NCBI GenBank assembly: GCA_030348385.1
Contig: JAUCFP010000006.1
Coordinates: forward strand, 1,426,001 to 1,490,000
Source of the DNA: Cytobacillus sp. NJ13
GTDB lineage: Bacteria > Bacillota > Bacilli > Bacillales > Cytobacillaceae
Length of the DNA: 64,000 bases
Direction of reading: 5' to 3'
In this document: positions 37,286 to 46,544 of the stretch, in pieces
Position numbering within the stretch: the stretch's first letter is position 1
Layout of the letters: the number at the start of each line of letters is the position of its first letter
Translations under genes and position numbers: made by a program
Notes under the pieces: generated by a model
Databases searched by the model: none
Told to the model about the DNA's origin: nothing
Seen by the model: the letters and a program-made list of their open reading frames with translations, nothing else

Positions 37286-37627
37286 GAATTACCCTCCTTC
37301 AATATTGTTCGTTCTTTACCTAACCTTCTTTAGTCAAATTTCACCTGCTCTGTTTCTATGAATCTATCTTTTAAATTTGTTACCTTCAGTGGACAACGAT
37401 TATGGTGTTTCTCCAAATTTGATTTCCCATTCCTCTAGGAATAATTTGACCGTTCCCATTCTATTAACCTTTCAAGTTTTGAAATCAGTAAAATACTACA
37501 TTAAGGGATTTAATAGACTAAATATTCAGTTTATTTAATTTAATATCTTTCATCACCCCCTCTGACAGATTAACCCTGCTAAGGTTGGTTACTCGTACAG
37601 CATTTCAAATGACGTTTATGATTGCTC
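37286..37627. other. Intergenic region without a gene
   Basis: 342 bp, AT-rich, with a partial and unconvincing resemblance to the regulon box near 37520-37550. A promoter for the first TauD gene may lie here. No coding frame is supported. Confidence 0.4.
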
Positions 37628-38917
37628 CTAAGATTGAACATAATCAGATTTGATCGTGGTGTGGCTTCGCTTGGCGGGACGTACACCAATCCAAAACAAT
37701 ATTCCGATTATGAGCATTCCAAAAGAAGAGGCTTCAAACGCATAACCATATCCCATAGCTTCAGTCGCTGAATTTTGAATAAGATAACCAAATACCATTG
37801 GAGCAATAATGCTTGTTGCACTTGCAAGAGCAATGAATGTTCCCTGTGCCTTGCCAATGTTTTGAGGAGAATAGAACTCCATCAAAATAGCAGGTGCGAG
37901 TGAAAGAATTACATAAGCAAAACCGGGAGCAAGGGTAAAGAAAAGGATCGTCATAGCCGTTGAATCGGCGGCATTTCCCAGATATACACACAGAGCAGAT
38001 AGCAACATCATGAAACCTGCAAGATTAACGCGTGCTTTACGAATATCTCCCGTTCTGCGATAAAGCCAATCTGATAACATGGCAAATCCAATTTGGCAAA
38101 AAGCTGCGAAAAGAAAAGGTAAAGCTACAGCTAGTTGTAACATTTGACCATTAAACTGTTGAACCTTAGTAAAGTAAGCCGGAAACCATACCGATTGAAC
38201 AGCCAATAGCCAATAAGCACAACCTCCACACAAAACGATTAAAATGAAATTTTTAGAAAAAAGATGCGGAAGAAACTCTCGCCAAGAAACCTTTAAAAGG
38301 CTCGATGACTGATTCTCCTCTTGCTGAAAGGAAGGATACCCGATTTCTTGTGGATTATCTCTCCCAAAAACGAGCCAAAATACTAGCACTATTAATCCCA
38401 TAACACCCATTGCAATAAATGCTGATCTCCAACCATATTGATCGATTAAGGAGATTAATAATGGAGAAGCAATCGCAGATCCTCCTGTCGTTCCTAACAA
38501 TACAGCACCAAAGCCTATACCATGCCTATGTTTCGGGAACCATTTTCCTATGATTGCTGTGGATAGAGCGGGAGCTGGACCTTCACCTGCTCCCAAAATG
38601 ATTCTCGTTAACACGAGCAGAGATACACTGGAAACAAAAGGAGTAGCAAATTGAACCAATAACCAAATTAAAGACATCCACGATAACATTTTTTTCGAAT
38701 TTTTGGAATCAGCCATGCCGCCAAGAATGAGAGAAGAAAAGGTAAAAGCCCAAAAGAAAGAACTTCCCACAACTCCCCATTGGGATGGGCTTAAATCCAA
38801 CTCTTTCATGACAGGAACAGAAACCAAACCAATGATAATTTTATCCACTTGGTTGATCATTCCGGAAAGAACAAGAAAAAATAAAATGAACCAAGAATAT
38901 TTTGGAGTACGTGTCAT
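37628..38917 (-). CDS. MFS transporter (ACS-type), copy 2
   Basis: 429 residues, 12 membrane segments, with the same motif order as the transporter at 32097-33395: MINQVDKIIIGLVSVPVMKE, GGMADSKNSKK, GAGEGPAPALS and a similar cytoplasmic loop. It lies between two TauD genes. The two paralogues may carry related substrates. GGGGGA precedes the ATG. Confidence 0.9.
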   Translation of the reverse strand: MTRTPKYSWFILFFLVLSGMINQVDKIIIGLVSVPVMKELDLSPSQWGVVGSSFFWAFTFSSLILGGMADSKNSKKMLSWMSLIWLLVQFATPFVSSVSLLVLTRIILGAGEGPAPALSTAIIGKWFPKHRHGIGFGAVLLGTTGGSAIASPLLISLIDQYGWRSAFIAMGVMGLIVLVFWLVFGRDNPQEIGYPSFQQEENQSSSLLKVSWREFLPHLFSKNFILIVLCGGCAYWLLAVQSVWFPAYFTKVQQFNGQMLQLAVALPFLFAAFCQIGFAMLSDWLYRRTGDIRKARVNLAGFMMLLSALCVYLGNAADSTAMTILFFTLAPGFAYVILSLAPAILMEFYSPQNIGKAQGTFIALASATSIIAPMVFGYLIQNSATEAMGYGYAFEASSFGMLIIGILFWIGVRPAKRSHTTIKSDYVQS

Positions 38918-39047
38918 ATACCTCCCCCTAACTTTTCACAGAGGGAGTACCTTTTCCCAAAAAATTAGAAAAGGACCCTCCGTCACATAAATTAATTGCT
39001 GTTCCTATAAACGGTTTATAAAATCATACTTCCGGATGGAAGCCCAA

Positions 39048-40103
39048 TTACTTCAAACTTTCTATAATACCGCCAGATGTTTTTTGACGTGCAGGTATAC
39101 CGCCGCGCCCAGGTTTCCCAGTATTCTCATCAATAAACATCGCGAAATCCGGAGAAATTTCCCGGCCATTTGGCATCGTGAGCCACAATCTTAATAAATG
39201 ACGTTTGCGCTCCGGTTCTGCATAGTCTTCGTATTGAGTACGTGAGTGAAGAACTACATAATTATTGACGAATTGCATATCACCTGGCTCCAACATCATA
39301 TTAAAATGCATATTTTCATCATGAAGGAGGGAATCTAGAAGGTCTAGTGCTTCAACTTCTACTTTTGACAACTGAATACCTGTTTTCTCTTGGGCTGATT
39401 CGATGAATAATCGGACATATCTGCAGCTTAATTTACCATCAAAATAATTAAAGATAGGTGATGTGAATACTGGAGATTCACCTGGTCCTTCTTCCCCACG
39501 ACGATCGAAGAAAAATGGACGAGAGAGAATACCAAGATACTCAGGGTACTTCTCCAAAATCTCATTATAAACAGCCATCGAACTTACGATACTGCTGTAC
39601 CCGCCGGTTTTCCCCTTCCGCAGACTTAATAATCCGACAACATCTGATCCATCTGCATGAAAAGGAAGATGCAATTTCGTTTGGTATCCGCGTACATTTG
39701 AATTTTCTAAACTAAGACCTTTATCAATGACATGCCCTAAGAGATCACCATTCGCGTTTTGCGATACTGGAATACCCATATGAAGCCCAAGCCCCCAATA
39801 AATAATGCTTGCTTCCTCATCTGTATATCTTTCCAGTGGCAATCCACGAATTAATAGAAAACCTCTCCCATTCTCCAATTCTTCTACAAAGTATTCGATT
39901 TCATTAAAAAGATCAGGGATCGGAAAATCCTCCTTTGTAAAGTCAGGGGCTTTTAGGCACTTTTGCTGAACATGAGATAAGGCGTTCTCTAGCGTTTCAA
40001 TCGCTTTTTCAGACAAATAATAAATCCATGAATCATCGTTGGCTAAATCAGTCCCTTTCCAAGCTGGTGGCCCCTGAATTTTATCCTTCAAAATAATCGA
40101 CAT
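39048..40103 (-). CDS. TauD/TfdA-family dioxygenase, copy 2
   Basis: 351 residues. His149 and Asp151 (HAD) with His286 (VLHSRT) form the metal triad, and RKRHLLRLW follows. Its N-terminal 280 residues track copy 1 closely. An extra 19-residue C-terminal tail (GKPGRGGIPARQKTSGG) is unique. It is 33 bp downstream of the acyl-CoA ligase and so part of that operon. Substrate unknown. Confidence 0.87.
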   Translation of the reverse strand: MSIILKDKIQGPPAWKGTDLANDDSWIYYLSEKAIETLENALSHVQQKCLKAPDFTKEDFPIPDLFNEIEYFVEELENGRGFLLIRGLPLERYTDEEASIIYWGLGLHMGIPVSQNANGDLLGHVIDKGLSLENSNVRGYQTKLHLPFHADGSDVVGLLSLRKGKTGGYSSIVSSMAVYNEILEKYPEYLGILSRPFFFDRRGEEGPGESPVFTSPIFNYFDGKLSCRYVRLFIESAQEKTGIQLSKVEVEALDLLDSLLHDENMHFNMMLEPGDMQFVNNYVVLHSRTQYEDYAEPERKRHLLRLWLTMPNGREISPDFAMFIDENTGKPGRGGIPARQKTSGGIIESLK

Positions 40104-40136
40104 ATATAATCCTCCTTAATTAATATAATTTGTACC

Positions 40137-41651
40137 TTACTGAATTGGAGTCAGTTGTCTCAGTTTTCTTCGTAATATTTTTCCTGTAGAGTTCTTAGGC
40201 AACTCCTTGAGAAATTCAACTTGTTTAGGAAGCTTATACTTCGCAAGCTTATCCTGACAGAAATGGATAATGTCATCTATTGTGATCTGCTCATCCTTGA
40301 CTACAACATAAGCTTTTACGATTTCTCCGTATCCTTCATCAGGAACTCCAACCACAGATGCTTCTACAATAGAAGGATGCTGATACAATACTTCCTCTAC
40401 TTCTCGAGGGTAGACATTGTATCCGCCAACAATTATGATGTCTTTCTTGCGATCAACAATGTAGATGTATTCTTCTTCATCCATTTTCGCCAGATCACCC
40501 GTGAAAAACCATTCATCCATTAGGGCAGCATTTGTATCTTCCGGCATCCCTAAGTATCCCTTCATTACATTTGGTCCTTGAACAACTAATTCTCCGATTT
40601 CTCCCCTTGGCAATTCGTCCCCTTCCTCATTGACAACCCTGCTTTTGACACCTGGAATATTCAAACCGATAGAGCCGGGCTTACGGGTCCCCCTTAAAGG
40701 ATTAAAAGCGACGACAGGAGAAGTTTCTGAGAGCCCATACCCTTCTAAGATAGTAACGTTAAACTTGTTTTGGAAATTTTGGAGCAGCTCAACAGGAATG
40801 GAAGCTCCTCCAGATATACACAAGCGAATGGATAAGAAATATTCCGCAGAGGCTTCAGGCAATTGATAGATAAAGTTGTACATCGTAGGAACTCCAACAA
40901 AAACCGTTGCTTGTTTTTGCCGAATAGTATTAACAACATCTTGAGGGCTAAATTTAGGCACGATAATGACCGTTGCCCCACAAGAAATGGCATTATTCAG
41001 ACAAACGGTCATACAGAAAACATGAAACATCGGCAGAACAGCTACTACACGATCTTCATCATACAGTTCCAATAGGTTTGAAATAGTTTTTGCATTAGAA
41101 GCCAAATTTCGATGAGATAACATCGCACCTTTTGGTTTACCAGTTGTCCCTGACGTGTAGAGAATGACAGCAAGGTCTTCTTCATGGGTGAAAGGGCTTT
41201 CAAAATCTGGATTACTTGTTTCCATTAGACGCTCCCATGTCCATTCTTGACTCATGGCATCTACATAAATAAAGCAAGTTATATTTTTAGATTTTTCTTT
41301 TAATTCAGATATTTTAGAACCTACGGATGCGTGTCCAATAACCACCTTGGCCTGACTATTGTCTAAAATATAGCTGATTTCCCTTTGGGTAAACATAGGA
41401 TTGATAGGAATAGCAATTGCACCTATACGTAAAATACCATAGTACGCAATGATGAATTCAGGGCTGTTACCTAATATAAGAGCTACCCCATCTCCTTTCC
41501 CCACTCCTTGAGCAGACAAGCCAGCAGCAAATTGATCCACCAACTGATTTAATTCCCTATAAGTTACACTTATATCTTCATAGATATAAGCGTATTTTTC
41601 AGGGAATTTTCTGGCGCTCCTCCTCAAATTTTCATTTAAATTAAAAGCCAT
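40137..41651 (-). CDS. Acyl-CoA synthetase (AMP-forming)
   Basis: 504 residues. YTSGTTGKPKGAM is the ATP loop near 165, YGLSETSP the adenine motif, TGDLAKMDEE and GGYNVYPREVEE belong to the hinge region, and NSTGKILRR carries the catalytic Lys. It activates a carboxylic acid to its CoA thioester by way of an acyl-adenylate. The chain or ring specificity is not readable. First gene of a leftward operon with TauD copy 2 and MFS copy 2. Regulon box copy 6 lies about 85 bp upstream. Confidence 0.92.
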   Translation of the reverse strand: MAFNLNENLRRSARKFPEKYAYIYEDISVTYRELNQLVDQFAAGLSAQGVGKGDGVALILGNSPEFIIAYYGILRIGAIAIPINPMFTQREISYILDNSQAKVVIGHASVGSKISELKEKSKNITCFIYVDAMSQEWTWERLMETSNPDFESPFTHEEDLAVILYTSGTTGKPKGAMLSHRNLASNAKTISNLLELYDEDRVVAVLPMFHVFCMTVCLNNAISCGATVIIVPKFSPQDVVNTIRQKQATVFVGVPTMYNFIYQLPEASAEYFLSIRLCISGGASIPVELLQNFQNKFNVTILEGYGLSETSPVVAFNPLRGTRKPGSIGLNIPGVKSRVVNEEGDELPRGEIGELVVQGPNVMKGYLGMPEDTNAALMDEWFFTGDLAKMDEEEYIYIVDRKKDIIIVGGYNVYPREVEEVLYQHPSIVEASVVGVPDEGYGEIVKAYVVVKDEQITIDDIIHFCQDKLAKYKLPKQVEFLKELPKNSTGKILRRKLRQLTPIQ

Positions 41652-41732
41652 GAAAAATTCGCCTCCCTTTTTTAAATATTTAGATTATTGTTACTATTCT
41701 TACTACAATTATACTGTTAAGTAATAATAAAA

Positions 41733-41776
41733 TAAAATTAAAGATTTTAATTTGAAAATAAGTGTCACTAATATTC
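41733..41776 (-). promoter_or_regulatory. Regulon box copy 6, with promoter
   Basis: ATAAAATTAAAGATTTTAAT, then TTGAAAATAAGTG and TCACTAATATTCAAA. Core 41737-41751 is identical to copy 1. Leftward of it, TATAAT on the minus strand (41714-41709) is a good -10 about 23 bp from the core edge. Confidence 0.65.
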
Positions 41777-42067
41777 AAAAAGGGGAAATAGGTGCAAGCA
41801 CATGCAATAAGTGCCGGTAGAGACACCTAAAAAAACACAAAACGTCACGTGCTTCTCCTTATAGATCCTTTCATCGGCGGTTTGCAAAAAAAATCCGCAG
41901 GCCGGTTTTCAAGCGGAAAGGCCAGACTATGATAAGACTTTGCAGCTGTATTTTTAGCTCTTAAACTTAAAAACTTGGTTAGTTCCCGCTTCAAAGTCTA
42001 CCTTCTTGTTCCAATTCAATGTAATATTTTCACTCTATATCTTCTATTTATGATTAACCATCCCTTT
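41777..42067. other. Intergenic region without a gene
   Basis: About 290 bp between regulon box copy 6 and the aminotransferase terminator. It holds a GC-rich hairpin (TCCGC...GCGGA near 41901-41923) and no supported coding frame. Confidence 0.4.
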
Positions 42068-42099
42068 AAAAAGACGCCTTCTTCTATTAAAAAGGCGCC
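42068..42099 (-). terminator. Terminator of the aminotransferase gene
   Basis: On the minus strand GGCGCCTT pairs with AAGGCGTC (one G-U pair) and is followed by TTTTT. Confidence 0.6.
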
Positions 42100-42148
42100 A
42101 TTCATATAGAAAGTCGTTTTCCTTATTCCCTTTCATAAAATAATTTTA

Positions 42149-43339
42149 TCAAAGACTAGCTTCTACAACTCTCCCCAGTCTCCGAATCCCATCTGCTATT
42201 TCCTTTTCATCCTCATAACTGAAGGAAAGGCGAAGATATTCAGTCCCATCAGATTGATCCATGAAAAAATACCTGCCAGGAATAAAAGATACCCCCTTCG
42301 TCAGGGCTTGAGTTAACATTTCCGATGTATCGACACCAGGAATTTTCATCCAAGCGAAGTAACCTCCTTCTGGCACATACCAGGAGGCTGATTCAGGCAG
42401 GTACTGTTCGAGTGCCGAGAGCAGGACGGCACATTTAGACCGGTATGTGTCTCTTAAGGTTATGAGTTTTTCATCAAAATCGGTGTTTGCTAAATATACA
42501 GCCATGGCTGCTTGAGCAAACGGATGATTCAAATCTTTTTTAAACCAGGCGCATGCATGGATGATTTCACTTGCTCCTGCTATCCATCCAATTCGCATGC
42601 CTGGCGCTACTATCTTGGATAACGAACCGACATGCAGAACTCTTGTCATTTTATCCATCGCTTTTAGTGTAGGCAGATTTTTATTAAAGAATAATTCCCC
42701 ATAGGCATCATCTTCTACAATTAAGAAATTATACTTGTCGGCCAGCTCCAAAACATGCTGCCTGCGCTCTGCTGTCATAGTCGTCCCCGTTGGATTTTGA
42801 AAAGTTGGAATGGTATATAGAAAACGTGGCTGGGCAAGCCCATTTTGCTTCCTTTCGGCTAATATTTCTTCCAAAACATCGGTTTGAAGTCCATGCTTAT
42901 CTACAGGAATACTAATGATAAGCTTTGTATAATTTTGAAAAATCTCTAAAGCTTCCATATAAGTGGGGGACTCTATTGCCACGATTGCCTCCTTATCCAG
43001 GAGAATACGGGCAATCAAATCGATTGCCTGACAGGCACCAGTTGTAATCAAGAGCTCTTCTTCTGAAACAGAAATACCTCGCTCTTCCAATCTTTTTATG
43101 ATCTGTTCCTTTAATTTTAATATCTTGGGACTTCCAATATAATGGAGCGGCAAGTCATGTTCTTCCTCTAATAGACTGTTAACAGCTGCCTTAACCTCTT
43201 CATCAGGCACAAGGGCAGGTGCAGGATAGCCGCAATGCAGGCGTATACACTCATCTGGAATCTCCGGAATCCACTCCCCAGGGGGAGTATTCTGAAGCGC
43301 CTTTTTGATATTGTCAGGAAAAAAAGAACCAGCATTCAC
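42149..43339 (-). CDS. PLP-dependent aminotransferase, class I/II
   Basis: 396 residues, fold type I. IETGACQAIDLI-like segment, NPTGTTM, VEDDAYGELFF with the PLP-ring Asp, and VGSLSKIVAPGMRIGW with the Schiff-base Lys near 240 are visible. Similar to LysN/MocR-type aminotransferases without the DNA-binding domain. It precedes a GNAT gene on the same strand and a divergent MocR regulator, a common grouping. Substrate unknown. Confidence 0.9.
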   Translation of the reverse strand: MNAGSFFPDNIKKALQNTPPGEWIPEIPDECIRLHCGYPAPALVPDEEVKAAVNSLLEEEHDLPLHYIGSPKILKLKEQIIKRLEERGISVSEEELLITTGACQAIDLIARILLDKEAIVAIESPTYMEALEIFQNYTKLIISIPVDKHGLQTDVLEEILAERKQNGLAQPRFLYTIPTFQNPTGTTMTAERRQHVLELADKYNFLIVEDDAYGELFFNKNLPTLKAMDKMTRVLHVGSLSKIVAPGMRIGWIAGASEIIHACAWFKKDLNHPFAQAAMAVYLANTDFDEKLITLRDTYRSKCAVLLSALEQYLPESASWYVPEGGYFAWMKIPGVDTSEMLTQALTKGVSFIPGRYFFMDQSDGTEYLRLSFSYEDEKEIADGIRRLGRVVEASL

Positions 43340-43408
43340 TTCAATCTACACCCTTTCAGCAGTTTTATTATTCATTATAAACTTCTTGCCTGAGATGCTC
43401 CACAAAAC

Positions 43409-43981
43409 CTATAAAAGCAAGTGCTCCTCGAAATGTCTTTTTACTTTTCCCCAATCTTCCTTTATGACACTATACAGGACAGTATGACGAATGGTCCCTT
43501 CTTTTCGTATCATATGATTTCGAAGAACGCCTTCTTTTACCCCACCGATTCGTTCTATTGCTTTTTGTGAACGGACATTTTCATGTCCAGTTTTGATTTG
43601 TACACGGTTAAGGGAAAGCTCTTCAAAACAATATGTTAACAATAAATATTTACAGTTTGTATTAATATTCGTGCGCCAATAAATAGGGTTCATCCAAGTG
43701 GAGCCGATTTCAAGATGTTTATGCTGGGTTGAAATATCAAGAAACCAGGTAGCGCCGATGATCTTCCCTGTTTTTTTATAGACCATAACAAAAGCAAAAT
43801 CGGTGCCTTGCCCACGTTTTTCTATGGCATCTTTGACATAATGAATGACCCGGCTTTTCTCAGTTAAATCAACAGACATATGCTCCCATATGCGTTTATC
43901 ATGAGCCGCTTCATAAATTCCTTCAACATGCTCAAGTTCCATGGGGATTAACTGCACAACATTGTTTTCTAATTTTTGCAT
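43409..43981 (-). CDS. GNAT-family N-acetyltransferase (RimJ/RimL type)
   Basis: 190 residues. The opening LIPMELEHVEGIYEAAHDKR and the late NVRSQKAIERIGGVKEGVLRNHM identify the RimJ/RimL-like GNAT group. GGAGA lies upstream. It is divergent from the MocR regulator across a short symmetric promoter and probably regulated by it. Acetylated target unknown (amino acids, small molecules or protein N-termini). Confidence 0.88.
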   Translation of the reverse strand: MQKLENNVVQLIPMELEHVEGIYEAAHDKRIWEHMSVDLTEKSRVIHYVKDAIEKRGQGTDFAFVMVYKKTGKIIGATWFLDISTQHKHLEIGSTWMNPIYWRTNINTNCKYLLLTYCFEELSLNRVQIKTGHENVRSQKAIERIGGVKEGVLRNHMIRKEGTIRHTVLYSVIKEDWGKVKRHFEEHLLL

Positions 43982-44016
43982 GCTATCACTCTCCTTGAAT
44001 CAATTAAAACCGAATT

Positions 44017-44062
44017 CTGGTATTATAAAAATAACCAAAAATTAATTTTAATATAATACCAG
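44017..44062. promoter_or_regulatory. Symmetric divergent promoter region
   Basis: CTGGTATTATA (44017-44027) and TATAATACCAG (44052-44062) are perfect 11-bp inverted repeats. Each arm contains a TATAAT -10 hexamer pointing toward its own gene (GNAT to the left, MocR to the right). No good -35 boxes exist at the right distance, which suggests dependence on an activator. Confidence 0.6.
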
Positions 44063-44073
44063 GGAATGATTCG

Positions 44074-45450
44074 ATGGAATTTCAAGTTCTGCTTTCGGAA
44101 AATGGAATAAAGTATAAAGAAATTTATGAACAAATTCGGCTGGCGATTTTAGCTAAAAAATTGTCAGCTCATGCAAGACTTCCTGCAAAGCGGCGGCTGG
44201 CTGAACAATTAAACGTAAGCATCATAACTGTTCAGATGGCTTATGAACAGCTGCAGAGTGAAGGGTACTGTTATTCAGCAGAACGCAGAGGCTATTTTGT
44301 TTCTGAAATTCAGGATGAAATGCACTTAAGTCAGATTCATACAATGGACTTGGAGAAAAGAGTTCAGCATGAGTTTCTTATTAATTTTAAAAATGGGCAG
44401 ATCGATGCCTCCGCCTTCCCCTATAAACATTGGAACCGATTATACCGAAAAGAGCTTAATGAATCTAATGCCAGCAATGCACCATGGCAGGGCGAATATT
44501 CTTTGCGTGTCCAAATTGCACAATACCTGCAGCAGGCTAGAGGGCTGGCCTGCCAGCCGGAGCAAGTGTATATTTTCAGCGGATTTCAGCAGCAGCTGCT
44601 AAATGTATGTTTGTTTTTTAAGCGGAGCGCTATCGGAATAGAAGATCCAGGTTTTATTCGGGCAAGATCTGTTTTTGATCAATTACAGCTGCCATACTAT
44701 CCGATTTCTGTGGATGAGGAAGGATGCTGTGTGCCTGGTGCTGATGAACCTGCAAAATTATTATATACGACACCTGCTCATCAATATCCTACCGGTGCAA
44801 TTATGTCTATTGCCAGAAGGATTGAGCTGTTAAATTGGGCAATCAAACAGGATGCTTACATTATCGAGGATGACTATGATTCTGAATATCGCTACAAAGG
44901 GGCACCAATCCCAGCATTATCCCATTTGGATTCAACCGGGCGGGTACTGTACTTCGGCACCTTTTCAAAAACATTGCTGCCATCACTTCGAATCAGCTAT
45001 CTGATTATGCCAGCTCCACTGCAGCAGGACTTTGAAAAATTTAATGCTTATCAAAAGTCGACTGTTTCAAGAACCGATCAGCGAGCTGCTGCAATATTTA
45101 TGGAAGAAGGACTTTATACATCTCATATAGCAAAAATGAGAACTTTATATCGAGCCAAAAGGAGCTGTTTAATAGAAAGCCTGTCAAAACATTTAGGAGA
45201 ACACTTTGACATAATTGGAGATACAGCGGGCTTGCATATCATCGTGACATTACCAGAAGGATTAAATGAATCTAAAGCAATTGAACTGGCAAAGTCGGCG
45301 GGAGTTGAAATCGATGCTGTTTCGCCCATGTATCAGCTTCACAAGCCTAACCATCATGTGATGCTTGGATACGGTGCACCCTCGATGGACGAGATTGAGA
45401 GAGGAGTCCATTTAATCGCTAATGCATGGAAAAGTTATCTAAGCATTTAG
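44074..45450 (+). CDS. MocR/PdxR-family regulator
   Basis: 458 residues. An N-terminal GntR-type winged helix (LPAKRRLAEQLNVSIITVQMAYEQLQSEG) of about 75 residues is fused to an aminotransferase-like domain. IEDDYDSEYRY and FGTFSKTLLPSLRISY are the PLP motifs with the Lys near 300. Such proteins sense PLP-linked metabolites. Divergent from the GNAT gene and near the aminotransferase, it likely controls both. Confidence 0.9.
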   Translation: MEFQVLLSENGIKYKEIYEQIRLAILAKKLSAHARLPAKRRLAEQLNVSIITVQMAYEQLQSEGYCYSAERRGYFVSEIQDEMHLSQIHTMDLEKRVQHEFLINFKNGQIDASAFPYKHWNRLYRKELNESNASNAPWQGEYSLRVQIAQYLQQARGLACQPEQVYIFSGFQQQLLNVCLFFKRSAIGIEDPGFIRARSVFDQLQLPYYPISVDEEGCCVPGADEPAKLLYTTPAHQYPTGAIMSIARRIELLNWAIKQDAYIIEDDYDSEYRYKGAPIPALSHLDSTGRVLYFGTFSKTLLPSLRISYLIMPAPLQQDFEKFNAYQKSTVSRTDQRAAAIFMEEGLYTSHIAKMRTLYRAKRSCLIESLSKHLGEHFDIIGDTAGLHIIVTLPEGLNESKAIELAKSAGVEIDAVSPMYQLHKPNHHVMLGYGAPSMDEIERGVHLIANAWKSYLSI

Positions 45451-45470
45451 ACTAAGCTATATATTCAACT

Positions 45471-45504
45471 AAAAGAGCGCTTATCTTACAGGATAACGCT
45501 CTTT
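45471..45504. terminator. Terminator between converging genes
   Basis: AAAAGAGCG-TTATC pairs with GATAA-CGCTCTTTT with one bulged base. It overlaps the stop of the PH-domain gene and ends both it and the MocR transcript. Confidence 0.6.
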
Positions 45505-45864
45505 TGCTGAAGCGGTAAACATGCACATCTTTTCCTTAACAGCCACCATAAAATCAAATAAATTCATTCCCTGAATTTGCTGGAATTTATACAAGTCTTG
45601 CTTATAGTACATATGAATATGCTTCCCGGTGATTCCCCTTTTTTCTTCAATGGAAGTTATATGGCAATACGCAAATTCTTCAACTAATTCCTTGTATGTT
45701 TCTGATACCGGGATTCCATAGAATAGCAGTCTTTTGTTCGTTGCTGCAAATAAGCCTGCCTGCGGTGCTAAACAGTAATGTGCAACTAATGAACAGCTTA
45801 AACATTCAATAATGTTTTCACCTTCATGCAATACATGTTCAACCTGACTTTTAACGCTATTCAT
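45481..45864 (-). CDS. Bacterial PH-domain protein
   Basis: 127 residues from ATG 45864 (AAGGGGGAT upstream); a longer form from 45900 lacks a good ribosome site. VEHVLHEGENIIECLSC, LFAATNKRLLFYG and ITSIEEKRG are the strands of the bacterial PH-like fold, ending in a C-terminal helix. It lies 39 bp downstream of the methyltransferase and so is under the same SAM riboswitch. Function unknown. Confidence 0.75.
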   Translation of the reverse strand: MNSVKSQVEHVLHEGENIIECLSCSLVAHYCLAPQAGLFAATNKRLLFYGIPVSETYKELVEEFAYCHITSIEEKRGITGKHIHMYYKQDLYKFQQIQGMNLFDFMVAVKEKMCMFTASAKERYPVR

Positions 45865-45903
45865 GGAACGATCCCCCTTAGTTTCAATGAATAATTTCAT
45901 CTT

Positions 45904-46482
45904 TTAAACCGCTGTTTTTACTGCCAGTATCAGCCCAGTAGACCAATCCAATTCTGTTATGTCCAGGTCAGGTCTGTCCTGCAGAGTTTTTAGAAGTTTA
46001 GTGGCTTTAATCCTAAATTCTTCAGGCAATTTCTGCTGCGGAAACACATCATGAATCACATAAAAACCGCCGATATTCAAATGATCCAGGGTTTTGTCCA
46101 GAAGCTCGAATTTCCCGGGCCACGTATCTGCAAAAATAAAATCGAACCCTTCCGACAGGTTTTGAATAAAAGCTGCTCCGTCCTCACAGCAAAATGTGAT
46201 TCTGCTGTCATTCCCGAGGTACTTTCTCGCGATTGATTGCACTGTCGAATCTATATCAACGGTCGTAAGCTTACTGCCTTCATCCATCCCATCAATGATC
46301 CATGAAGCAGACGCTCCCGTACCTGTTCCCAGCTCTAAAAAGCTTCCTCCAGATTTTGAGGCTGCCAGCCCCTTCAGTAAAAATCCTGTTTTTCTATCAC
46401 ATGACTGCCCGAAGCCGAGCACATCTGATTCCTGTAATATCCTCGAATATGCTTCCGGTACCTGAATAACGCCGTTTTCCAT
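45904..46482 (-). CDS. Class I SAM-dependent methyltransferase
   Basis: 192 residues. LELGTGTGASASWII is the SAM-binding glycine motif, LTTVDID holds the ribose-binding acid and DFIFADTWPGKFE the post-motif loop, as in O-methyltransferase family 3 proteins. Substrate unknown. It is the first gene behind an S-box riboswitch, which would raise its expression when SAM is low, an unexpected logic for a SAM consumer. Confidence 0.85.
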   Translation of the reverse strand: MENGVIQVPEAYSRILQESDVLGFGQSCDRKTGFLLKGLAASKSGGSFLELGTGTGASASWIIDGMDEGSKLTTVDIDSTVQSIARKYLGNDSRITFCCEDGAAFIQNLSEGFDFIFADTWPGKFELLDKTLDHLNIGGFYVIHDVFPQQKLPEEFRIKATKLLKTLQDRPDLDITELDWSTGLILAVKTAV

Positions 46483-46544
46483 TTTGCCATTCCTCCTCTT
46501 TCTTCGTTCTAATCTAAACCAGGCTCAAATTATAAAAGAGCATC

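Noticed and set aside
37500..37560. Seventh regulon box before TauD copy 1
   Set aside because: Only scattered AT matches; the ATTAAA-N3-TTTAAT core is absent.
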